16,967 nt of DNA from contig URQG01000017.1 of the NCBI GenBank assembly GCA_900549895.1, positions 1 through 16,967 on the forward strand, read 5' to 3'. Position 1 is the stretch's first letter, and every line of letters starts with the position of its first letter. Made by a program: the position numbers and the translations under genes. A model generated the notes under the pieces. The model made no database searches. It was given only the letters and a program-made list of their open reading frames with translations, and was not told where the DNA came from. This document shows, piece by piece, positions 1-5,936 of this stretch. The DNA comes from an uncultured Lachnobacterium sp. (GTDB lineage: Bacteria > Bacillota > Clostridia > Lachnospirales > Lachnospiraceae).

Positions 1-767
1 ATGTGGAAGAGTGCCGGAACAAACCACAGACAAGAATATGCCATAGTTATTACTATAATGTGCCGGTGAAGTGGCTCGGTAAGCGATTCTTCGAACGTGC
101 TGAGTGGTTCAAGGCACATAAGCCACTATATTACCGCAATAACTACCTGGGCGAAGTGACCGGAACCGGCGGTGGTATCTTCGATAATGTGGAAGAACGC
201 ACTATCACGGACGCAGAGATCGAGAATCTTCCATTTTTCTATTATGGCTTGGACTTTGGTTTTGAACATCCACAGACGTTCGAGGTTTCATACTTTGACG
301 AGGACACAGATACATTGTATTGCGTGTCAGAGGTATTTGCCAAGCGGTGCAAGAACAGCACGTTCGCCCGGAGAATTAAGAAGTATATCGAAGAGGAAAT
401 TATCTGTGATTCGGCACGACCAGATGCTATTGCAGAAATGCAGGACTGGGGATTTAATGCAATCGGTGCAAAGAAGCGTTGGGGGTCTGGTAAAGGTAGA
501 GACTACTGTTGGGAGTGGTTGCAGCAGACCACAAAGATTGTGGTTGATCCGGAAAGCTGTCCGCACCTTGCACATGAGCTGACCACATTGGAGCATGAGC
601 AGTTGGCAGACGGTAGCTTTTCAGATGCCTATCCGAAGTTGGGTGAGGATTGTGTGATGGCGCTGATCTATGGCTTAAACCGTGTGATTATGGAGAGCCG
701 TCGCAACAATGGACTTTATGATGATGAAATAGACGAGGAGGTAGATGATGAAGAATACGAAGAGTAA
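1..767 (+). CDS. terL: Terminase large subunit, C-terminal part (partial, gene begins upstream of the window)
   Basis: This is the nuclease half of the DNA-packaging motor that cuts concatemeric phage DNA and drives it through the portal. The reading frame is open to the left edge, so the ATPase half lies outside the window; the first visible codon is GTG at position 3 but is not taken as a start. Numbering from there, a linker ending in LGEVTGTGGGIF (about residues 49-60) is typical of terminases at the ATPase-nuclease junction. The RNase H-like nuclease follows: YGLDFGF with Asp84, CDSARPD with Asp136, and LGEDCVMALIYG with Asp216 make the expected three-acid metal site. The C-terminus is a highly acidic tail (about residues 240-254). 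The next small gene starts inside the last codons. The family is clear; the exact Pfam subfamily is not decided here. Confidence 0.93.
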   Translation, partial: VEECRNKPQTRICHSYYYNVPVKWLGKRFFERAEWFKAHKPLYYRNNYLGEVTGTGGGIFDNVEERTITDAEIENLPFFYYGLDFGFEHPQTFEVSYFDEDTDTLYCVSEVFAKRCKNSTFARRIKKYIEEEIICDSARPDAIAEMQDWGFNAIGAKKRWGSGKGRDYCWEWLQQTTKIVVDPESCPHLAHELTTLEHEQLADGSFSDAYPKLGEDCVMALIYGLNRVIMESRRNNGLYDDEIDEEVDDEEYEE

Positions 768-948
768 GCATTATGTTCTTGTAGACAAGGAATCAAGAGA
801 AGTGATTGCATGTATTTCTGATAATGGCAAAGATGATATTTTGCGGAAGGATGTTGACCTGAAAGTATACGAAGGAACAGAGCCGGTATTTACTGAGACA
901 GATCACGGAATATTGCTGAAAGATAACGCATTTACTATGAGATTGTAG
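745..948 (+). CDS. Small phage protein of unknown function (67 aa)
   Basis: I do not recognise this protein. It overlaps the end of the terminase gene by 23 bases in another frame and has a good ribosome site (GAGGAGG at 735-741), so start at 745 or at the adjacent ATG 748. It is hydrophilic, with a basic N-terminus (KNTKSKH), then a pattern resembling a small beta-rich fold (YVLVDKESREVIACISD). There is no membrane segment or cysteine motif. It stops 11 bases before the portal start, so it is translated as part of the packaging/head operon. It is probably a real gene because of its ribosome site, its overlap and its lack of a competing frame; function is unknown. Confidence 0.65.
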   Translation: MMKNTKSKHYVLVDKESREVIACISDNGKDDILRKDVDLKVYEGTEPVFTETDHGILLKDNAFTMRL

Positions 949-959
949 GGTGGTGACAT

Positions 960-2429
960 ATGAACATATTCACACGAGTAAAGGAGTTTTTCATGAATTT
1001 ATTCAAAACAAGTGCAGAGAAAGAATTTAATGTTGATATTATCTCCTCTGATCTGATGGAGATGGCACAGATCGAGTGGCAGAACATCATCAAGGGCAGA
1101 CCGTATTGGATGAGTAAGAATGTGCGCACGATCAACTTCGCAAAGTTCTTATGCTATTACACCAGCAAGAAGACATGCCTGGATCTCAATGTGACAATCA
1201 GTGGCAGCGACAGGGCAGATTATATCGATCAGTGCATTAAGGCTATGATTCAGAAGTCCATTCGTGACAAGGTAGAGGATGCGTGCGGCGCAGGTGGTAT
1301 CATCATCAAACCAAACGGCACATACAATCCGGCTGGGGCAATCGACTATGTAATGCCTGGCAGTTTTGCAGTAACGGAAAAGAACAGCAATGGGGATATC
1401 CTTGGTATTATATTCATTGATCGGAGAATCAAAGGGGATGATTACTATACTAGATTGGAGTATCAGCATTTCACTTCGGCGATTGGCGAGGATGGGGAGA
1501 ACGCAGGGCGAACATACACGATCGAGAATAAGGCTTTTAAGTCTAGGGGGAGTGACAGCCTTGGCAGAAGCATCAAGCTGACGGACGTGCCAGAGTGGAA
1601 AGATATCCCGGAGTCAATCAGCATTTCTAATGTGGAGAAACCGTTGTTCGGGTATTTCAAGATGCCGTATAACAATACGATTGATTATGCATCCCCAGAG
1701 GGCGTGGCAGTATTTTCCAACTGTTTAGAGGAATTAAGAAATCTTGACGTGGCATGGAGCCGCAAGGATGCAGAGGTCGATGATTCGCAGCATCTTACAT
1801 TCATTGATGAAAATGCGCTGATGAAGCGCGACAAAAACACCGGAAGTAAAGAAAGAGTGGAGCTTCCGCGATTTGTGAAAGGATTAAGACGCGGAGTTGA
1901 TGCGCAGAGCACTATTGATGAGCATGTACCGACACTGCTCACAGATCAGAGAGTAGCAGATATCAATTCTATTCTTTCCATGATTTCCACCAAAGCGGGA
2001 TTTTCACAGGGACAGTTTGTACTTGATCGTAAGACCGGTATTGCCACAGCAACCGAGATTGAGAGCGACGATAGCGAGACGGTAGAGACAATTACAGATA
2101 TCCGGAATGCTCTCAAGGCGGCAATCAAGGATCTTGTGTATGCGTTGGATAAGTATTGTGACGTGTTCTTTGATATGCCGAGCGGTTACGTCAATGCATT
2201 AGACAAGGATGTAGCGGATGAAGATATATTTTATTTTAAGGATCTGCTTGCATCGTTTGAGCAGGACCGTACTCGTGCATATCAGCTGGCGATGAACAAG
2301 ATGTACAGTAAGCGTAAGTATCTCAAAGAGTATGAGGGATTCAATGATCAGGAGATTGATGAGATGTTTGCGGAGATCGAGAAAGAGAATGCCGGTCAGA
2401 ACAATGGCGGATTATTTGGAGAAGAATAG
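960..2429 (+). CDS. Phage portal protein, SPP1 gp6-like
   Basis: This protein should form the dodecameric ring at one capsid vertex through which DNA enters and leaves and to which the terminase and connector dock. At 489 residues it has the usual length for the SPP1 gp6-like portal family. Supporting parts are an N-terminal region with WMSKNVRTINFAKFLCYYTS, a central clip/stem-type region, and the C-terminal stretch around residues 358-405 (KTGIATATEIESDDSETVET) that matches the conserved 'ATEI' helix of this family. The C-terminus is acidic and ends in a glycine-rich tail. The start at 960 is preceded by GGTGGTGA. Its position directly after terL and before minor capsid genes supports the call. 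Confidence 0.92.
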   Translation: MNIFTRVKEFFMNLFKTSAEKEFNVDIISSDLMEMAQIEWQNIIKGRPYWMSKNVRTINFAKFLCYYTSKKTCLDLNVTISGSDRADYIDQCIKAMIQKSIRDKVEDACGAGGIIIKPNGTYNPAGAIDYVMPGSFAVTEKNSNGDILGIIFIDRRIKGDDYYTRLEYQHFTSAIGEDGENAGRTYTIENKAFKSRGSDSLGRSIKLTDVPEWKDIPESISISNVEKPLFGYFKMPYNNTIDYASPEGVAVFSNCLEELRNLDVAWSRKDAEVDDSQHLTFIDENALMKRDKNTGSKERVELPRFVKGLRRGVDAQSTIDEHVPTLLTDQRVADINSILSMISTKAGFSQGQFVLDRKTGIATATEIESDDSETVETITDIRNALKAAIKDLVYALDKYCDVFFDMPSGYVNALDKDVADEDIFYFKDLLASFEQDRTRAYQLAMNKMYSKRKYLKEYEGFNDQEIDEMFAEIEKENAGQNNGGLFGEE

Positions 2430-2439
2430 GAGGGAGAAC

Positions 2440-2511
2440 ATGGCAGTATCCACTATGAATATTTTGGTTATTTGTATAACGATAGTTGCTTTAGCGATTA
2501 TCAATAGATAA
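2440..2511 (+). CDS. Tiny predicted single-pass membrane peptide (23 aa)
   Basis: A very short ORF lies between the portal and the next minor capsid gene. It has one of the best ribosome sites in the window (AGGAGGGAG starting at 2428, overlapping the portal stop) at proper spacing to ATG 2440. The peptide reads MAVSTM followed by a continuous hydrophobic run (NILVICITIVALAII) and ends NR, which fits one transmembrane helix with a positive end. It ends 12 bases before the next start, whose own ribosome site (AAGGAAGTGA) lies in that gap. Function is unknown. It could be a small membrane effector, or a leader whose translation couples portal and minor capsid expression. The strong ribosome site and clean hydrophobic pattern make chance less likely, but the short length keeps confidence moderate. 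Confidence 0.55.
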   Translation: MAVSTMNILVICITIVALAIINR

Positions 2512-2523
2512 GGAAGTGACGCG

Positions 2524-2934
2524 ATGCAGTATAACAGAACTGTAGGTTGTGTGGATATCCATATTGATACCAAGCGTATTGATAACAACATACGGAATGC
2601 CCAAAAGTTGCTCAATATGCAGATTTCAGCTGATTGTGACGATTACATCCCATTTGCGAATGGAGCATTGCGAGGGGCGGTGAATTATCCAGATGGAATA
2701 TACGGCGGAGAAATCGAGTGGAATACACCATATGCCCATTATCAGTATGAGGGCGAATTGTATCTGACAGAGGATGGACGTTCTTTTGCCAACAAAGGCG
2801 AACAGAAATATCCAACGGGAATGCCGTTACATTATCACACACCCAGCACGTCCGATCATTGGTTTGAGCGGGCAAAGGAAACGCACGGCCAGCAGTGGAT
2901 TGATTTGGTTAAGAGAGAGGTAGGCAAAGGATAG
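2524..2934 (+). CDS. Minor capsid / neck protein, gp10-type (Minor_capsid_2-like)
   Basis: This 136-residue protein resembles the minor capsid proteins of Gram-positive siphophages that relate to HK97 gp10-type head-tail joining proteins. Visible signatures are a basic N-terminal region, NTPYAHYQYEGELY (residues 67-80), the stretch PTGMPLHYHTPSTS ending near residue 110, and HWFERAKE (112-119) close to the C-terminus; the paired 'PYAHYQYEG' and 'HWFERAK' motifs are the recognisable elements. The ribosome site is AAGGAAGTGA ahead of ATG 2524. It abuts the following gene exactly: its stop ends at 2934 and the next start is at 2935. The usual place for this protein is among the connector genes after the major capsid, so its location here is uncommon. 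The exact role at the neck is inferred. Confidence 0.75.
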   Translation: MQYNRTVGCVDIHIDTKRIDNNIRNAQKLLNMQISADCDDYIPFANGALRGAVNYPDGIYGGEIEWNTPYAHYQYEGELYLTEDGRSFANKGEQKYPTGMPLHYHTPSTSDHWFERAKETHGQQWIDLVKREVGKG

Positions 2935-4578
2935 GTGCTGACACCGGATTATTTCTATGGAAAATCTGACAAGTTAATAGAGATGTACCAGGATCTCGAA
3001 GATTGGATTCTGCAGGACATTGCTATGCGTCTTGTGGCAGCAGGTTCGTTATCCGGTACCGCCGATCGCGAGTTGTGGAAGCTTCAGCAGATAGGATTGC
3101 ATCGACAGGAAATCATCAAACGCATCTCACAGCTTACAGGGAAAAGCAGAAATGAAGTGCGCCGTCTCTTAAGGGATAGCGTGCTGACTTCCTTTTCGGA
3201 CGATGAGAGTGTATTGGAGAGATTGGCAAGTGTACAACCACCGCTCGAAAATAATGCCGTGATCACTGCTATGAACGCAGAGATGATGAAGACATTCGGA
3301 GAGTTGAGCAATCTTACGAACACGACCATTGACCAATCACAGAGAGATCTACTGAATTTGATGAATGAAGTGGATTTCCGCGTGGCAAGTGGCTTACAGT
3401 CTTATAGTAGTGCAATATGTGAGGTGCTAGATCGATATGCCGAGAATGGAATGAATGTAAGTTATCCAACCGGATCCCGCCGGTCATTGGAAGCCGCAGT
3501 GCGATGTTGTATAATGACATCCATGAATCAGACAGCGGCACAGGTCACAAACAAGTATATTGTTGAGGCAAGTGCGGAGTATGTGCTTGTATCTGCTCAT
3601 ATGGGAGCGCGACACGACAAGAATAATCCGACAGGATTGCAGTCACACGATCATTGGCAAGGCAAGGTATATAAGATTCGTGGTGCTGATCCAGATGCAC
3701 CGAATCTTCTTGAATCTACTGGGTATGATATAGATCCGCAGACCGGAGAGGGGCATGTGGTCAATCCATTGGGATTGCATGGGTATAATTGCCGACATTC
3801 GCATAAACCGTGGGACAAGTCCTTGCACAATCCATATGTGGACGAAAACGGCAATCCGAAGATAGATATCCATGAGAGCCAAGAACTGTACGATCTGCAG
3901 CAGAGGCAGAGAGCGATGGAGCGGGCGATCAGAAAGACCAAACGTCAGCTCCTTATGAAGGGGCAGGAGATGAAAGCATTTCCGGATGATCCGAACATTC
4001 AGAGCGATTATGATAAGCTATCGGCAAGGTTGCGGATGCAGAATCGCAATTATGGTATATTTTGTGCAGAGAATCAATTGCAGAGGCAGTATGACCGTGT
4101 CAAGGTTGCCGGATTCAAGAGGAAGCAGGCGGCAACGGCGAATGGCAGGGCAACGGCGTATAAAAATCAAATGAATCGGAAAAGAATACCACAGATACCG
4201 GCAAGTGCAATAAGCGATATGATACGCAATGGTCAGTATTCAACCAAACTAAGCATGCAGCAATTCGATAAGCATTCCATTGGAACTACGAAATATCAGG
4301 AATATCTTAAGTCAAGACTTTCTAGTGGAGGAAATCCGCAAAGCATAATTACTGTCAGTAAAGAAGAAGCACAGAAAATCATTGAAACAAAGGCAGGAAC
4401 TGGTATAATTAAGGTAGATAGAAATGGTAATGCTAGACCGCAGGAGCAGATCATATGTGATGATATAATTGGAAAATATTATTGTGATGGACAATATATT
4501 GACACAAACAAAGCGGTTATCCATTATGGAAAGAAAAACGCACATATCGTTCCGATAAAAGGAGATAATTATGGTTAA
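2935..4578 (+). CDS. Minor capsid protein (phage_min_cap2 / MuF type) with C-terminal Ntox50-like toxin domain
   Basis: A 547-residue protein starting at a GTG that directly follows the previous stop; the N-terminus MLTPDYF is typical of this family. Residues about 1-210 are a helical head-morphogenesis region. Residues 222-290 carry the MuF-like signature: AHMGARHD (221-228), SHDHW (237-241) and GYNCRHSH (283-290). A charged helical stretch (about 305-400) links to a different C-terminal domain (about 440-547) with DKHSIGTTKY (445-454), GTGIIKVD, DDIIGKYYCDGQYIDTN, and VIHYGKK followed by HIVP (537-540). That pattern matches the polymorphic toxin type 50 (Ntox50) family, predicted RNases, as I remember it. 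Proteins of this class are carried in the head and may be ejected with the DNA. The toxin assignment rests on motif recognition only. Confidence 0.85.
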   Translation: MLTPDYFYGKSDKLIEMYQDLEDWILQDIAMRLVAAGSLSGTADRELWKLQQIGLHRQEIIKRISQLTGKSRNEVRRLLRDSVLTSFSDDESVLERLASVQPPLENNAVITAMNAEMMKTFGELSNLTNTTIDQSQRDLLNLMNEVDFRVASGLQSYSSAICEVLDRYAENGMNVSYPTGSRRSLEAAVRCCIMTSMNQTAAQVTNKYIVEASAEYVLVSAHMGARHDKNNPTGLQSHDHWQGKVYKIRGADPDAPNLLESTGYDIDPQTGEGHVVNPLGLHGYNCRHSHKPWDKSLHNPYVDENGNPKIDIHESQELYDLQQRQRAMERAIRKTKRQLLMKGQEMKAFPDDPNIQSDYDKLSARLRMQNRNYGIFCAENQLQRQYDRVKVAGFKRKQAATANGRATAYKNQMNRKRIPQIPASAISDMIRNGQYSTKLSMQQFDKHSIGTTKYQEYLKSRLSSGGNPQSIITVSKEEAQKIIETKAGTGIIKVDRNGNARPQEQIICDDIIGKYYCDGQYIDTNKAVIHYGKKNAHIVPIKGDNYG

Positions 4579-4780
4579 TTTATGGGGATATGAGTATGGT
4601 GGAAAAGTAAAAATCGTTGATGCCGATGGAAATGCCTACATTGGTATGGCACAAGAAGTTACTGATGCGGAAGAAAGGTCGGACGAAGAACGCAAGGAGA
4701 TCGGGATCACTATCGAATGTGATGGATCGCTGGTTGAATTTTACCAAAGCGAGGTTAAATCGATCGAAAGGGTACAATAA
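4571..4780 (+). CDS. Small protein overlapping the toxin end, candidate immunity protein (69 aa)
   Basis: The start overlaps the last eight bases of the minor capsid/toxin gene and follows an excellent ribosome site (AAAAGGAGAT at 4557-4566), so the two are almost certainly co-translated. The protein is acidic and looks all-beta with a central charged loop: GGKVKIVDADGNAYIGMAQEV, then EERSDEERKE, then GITIECDGSLVEFYQSEVKSIE. This layout resembles a small SH3/LSM-like barrel. No catalytic motif is visible. An acidic small gene directly after a toxin C-terminus is the classic place for an immunity protein, which would protect the lysogen or producing cell. The immunity role is inference from position; it could instead be a neutral structural accessory protein. 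Confidence 0.75.
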   Translation: MVNLWGYEYGGKVKIVDADGNAYIGMAQEVTDAEERSDEERKEIGITIECDGSLVEFYQSEVKSIERVQ

Positions 4781-4916
4781 TGTTAGAGTTCTCGCTTGAA
4801 AAAATAGCGGAGGAAGATGTCGAGATACTAGATTGGAATATCTGCAGGAAAACAGTATGATGCAGAAGATTTATAAGACAATGAAAGGAATCAAGGACGT
4901 AGTTCCTGCAATATAG
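4780..4916 (+). pseudogene. Possible frameshifted small ORF after the candidate immunity gene
   Basis: An ATG at 4780 overlaps the preceding TAA and has a fair ribosome site (GAAAGGG). It encodes 26 residues (MLEFSLEKIAEEDVEI...) before a stop at 4858. The other frame, open from 4800 to the stop at 4914-4916, encodes RLEYLQENSMMQKIYKTMKG and onward, a convincing helical sequence with no start of its own except internal ATGs at 4857 and 4860. The simplest reading is one small coiled-coil-like gene of about 40 residues broken by loss of one base. A -1 slip at the A-run 4799-4804 would also join the frames. It may also be two unrelated short frames. Confidence 0.35.
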
Positions 4917-4920
4917 AATT

Positions 4921-5064
4921 TTGGTACAAATGCAAGTGGAATCTGTTGTAATATAATAGTGCAGATGACATTGGCATTTGTGAAATCTCCCTGATTTACA
5001 CAACTTCTCCTAAAAAGAGCCTTGGAATATAGGCTCTTTTTGCATGTCTAAAATTGGTACAAAT
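4921..5064. repeat. Direct repeat TTGGTACAAAT (two copies)
   Basis: The 11-base sequence TTGGTACAAAT occurs at 4921-4931 and again at 5054-5064, before and after the first terminator. The copies are flanked by similar AT-rich bases (AATT/AAAA before). The spacing of 133 bases and the position on either side of the terminator are compatible with a recombination scar or a protein-binding site, but two copies this short could also be chance. Confidence 0.4.
5012..5041 (+). terminator. Intrinsic terminator after the toxin/immunity genes
   Basis: A perfect 11-base-pair stem, AAAAAGAGCCT (5012-5022) with AGGCTCTTTTT (5031-5041), encloses an 8-base loop. The GC core is followed by a T run within the right arm, as expected for a Rho-independent terminator; the A run on the left arm makes it potentially bidirectional. 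It would end transcripts coming from the head genes before the scaffold and capsid unless read-through or a new promoter supplies them. Confidence 0.85.
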
Positions 5065-5105
5065 CTTTAATAATCCCATGATAAAATTGTATTAACAAGT
5101 GAAAA

Positions 5106-5195
5106 GCACCGGACGGAGCGTAGGAATCCGTTCGCTACCCTACAAAAATTATAGGATGGTCGATATGGCACGTCCTGTTTGGGGCGTGCTTTTTT
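5106..5195 (+). promoter_or_regulatory. Structured leader with attenuator-like folding upstream of the scaffold gene
   Basis: Three hairpins can be drawn in succession. Helix 1 pairs GGACGGA (5111-5117) with TCCGTTC (5127-5133). Helix 2 pairs CCTA (5139-5142) with TAGG (5152-5155). Helix 3 is the terminator at 5168-5195. A competing helix, AGGATG (5153-5158) with CGTCCT (5171-5176), would break both helix 2 and the left arm of the terminator; the 5' GGACG (5111-5115) could also pair with CGTCC (5171-5175). Mutually exclusive terminator and antiterminator folds are the hallmark of an attenuator. I have the impression that similar GATATGGCACGTCC elements occur before capsid genes in other clostridial prophages, but I cannot verify this or name a family. 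Confidence 0.5.
5168..5195 (+). terminator. Second intrinsic terminator, in the scaffold leader
   Basis: GCACGTCC (5168-5175) pairs with GGGCGTGC (5182-5189), eight base pairs including one G-U, with a six-base loop, and is followed immediately by six T residues (5190-5195). It lies 90 bases before the scaffold start and no gene ends just before it, so it either attenuates the scaffold/capsid transcript or ends a short RNA begun after the first terminator. Confidence 0.8.
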
Positions 5196-5285
5196 CTTTG
5201 AATTTGCCAGCTATGGATCAAATAGCAACTCATTCGTGCCGGGCTGACCGGATTAAAAACTTTTAAGAAAGAGAGGAACTTGTAA

Positions 5286-5933
5286 ATGAATATTATCGAC
5301 AAACTGAAATCGCTTGGTGTTGAGATCACACCAGAAATCGAGAAAGCGTTTCCGGGGGAGTTTGTATCGGATCTGGAAGTCCAGAAGAAGAACGATAAGA
5401 TTACAACCTTGGAAAATGACAAGAAAGAACTTGAAACGAAGCAGGAGAATCTTGAAAAGGAACTGCAGACTTTGAAAGACGCTGCTCCGGATGCTGATGC
5501 ACTCAATCAGAAGATTGCTGACCTGACTGCAACACTTGAGAACGAGCGTAAGGAACGCAAGGAGAAAGACGAGATCACAAGGCTTGGCGGACTTGTGACA
5601 GATTTTCTCGCAGACAAGCACTTTGTCAATGCTATTACGGCGGATGCAATCAAGAAGCAGCTCGTTGAGACGCTTAATTCTGATGAGGCACGTGGTAAGA
5701 GTATTTCGGATCTGTTTGATGCTATCGTCAAGGATGAGAAGGGCAATTACAAACCGGATATCATCATCGATGATAAGACATTCAAGGCGCAGCAGAACCG
5801 CAGTCGGATTGTTGGTAACAATTTTGGACAGCCGGATGGAGCGCAGCTCTCTATGGCTGAACTTATGAAACTTAAAAATCAGAACCCGGATATGGATATC
5901 ACACCATATCTGAAACGAGGAAAGGAGAAATAA
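5286..5933 (+). CDS. Capsid scaffolding protein, GP20-like
   Basis: This 215-residue, highly charged protein should act as the internal scaffold that guides assembly of the procapsid and leaves before DNA packaging. A long heptad-rich coiled coil covers about residues 28-105 (VSDLEVQKKNDKITTLENDK onward; KEL, ENLEKEL, DALNQKIADLTATLENERKER). It is followed by a helical middle and a C-terminal part containing NNFGQPDGAQLSMAELMKL and a very basic end (LKRGKEK), the usual capsid-binding segment. Family and length fit the 'phage minor structural GP20' scaffold group. Start ATG 5286 follows AGAGAGGAACTTGTAA. It lies three bases before the capsid gene, so the two are coupled. Confidence 0.9.
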   Translation: MNIIDKLKSLGVEITPEIEKAFPGEFVSDLEVQKKNDKITTLENDKKELETKQENLEKELQTLKDAAPDADALNQKIADLTATLENERKERKEKDEITRLGGLVTDFLADKHFVNAITADAIKKQLVETLNSDEARGKSISDLFDAIVKDEKGNYKPDIIIDDKTFKAQQNRSRIVGNNFGQPDGAQLSMAELMKLKNQNPDMDITPYLKRGKEK

Positions 5934-5936
5934 TCA

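Larger units (their letters stand above)
4917..5285. other. 369-base gap with regulatory RNA elements, no gene
   Basis: No credible ORF is present on either strand in this stretch. It contains an 11-base direct repeat (4921-4931 and 5054-5064), an 8-base inverted repeat ACAAATGC/GCATTTGT (4926-4933 and 4974-4981), an intrinsic terminator (5012-5041), a folded leader with a second terminator (5106-5195), and two weak hairpins (GCTAT 5210-5214 with ATAGC 5222-5226; CCGG 5239-5242 with CCGG 5248-5251). The scaffold ribosome site (AGAGAGGA) closes the gap. A perfect TATAAT at 4952-4957 has no matching -35 box, so no promoter is called. Confidence 0.7.

Noticed and set aside
327..596. Minus-strand and alternate-frame ORFs across the window (for example 327-596, 1149-1469, 3084-3329, 5253-5621, 7311-7817, 9845-10408)
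   Set aside because: They lie inside clear plus-strand structural genes, lack ribosome sites and show no recognisable protein; they are shadows of the coding frames.
4952..4957. Promoter with TATAAT
   Set aside because: The -10 box is perfect, but no -35 box or TGn extension is visible at 15-19 bases, and in an AT-rich gap this hexamer is expected by chance.
4917..5285. tRNA, CRISPR array or att site in the large gap
   Set aside because: No cloverleaf, no repeated spacers and no integrase neighbour; only hairpins and short repeats are seen.
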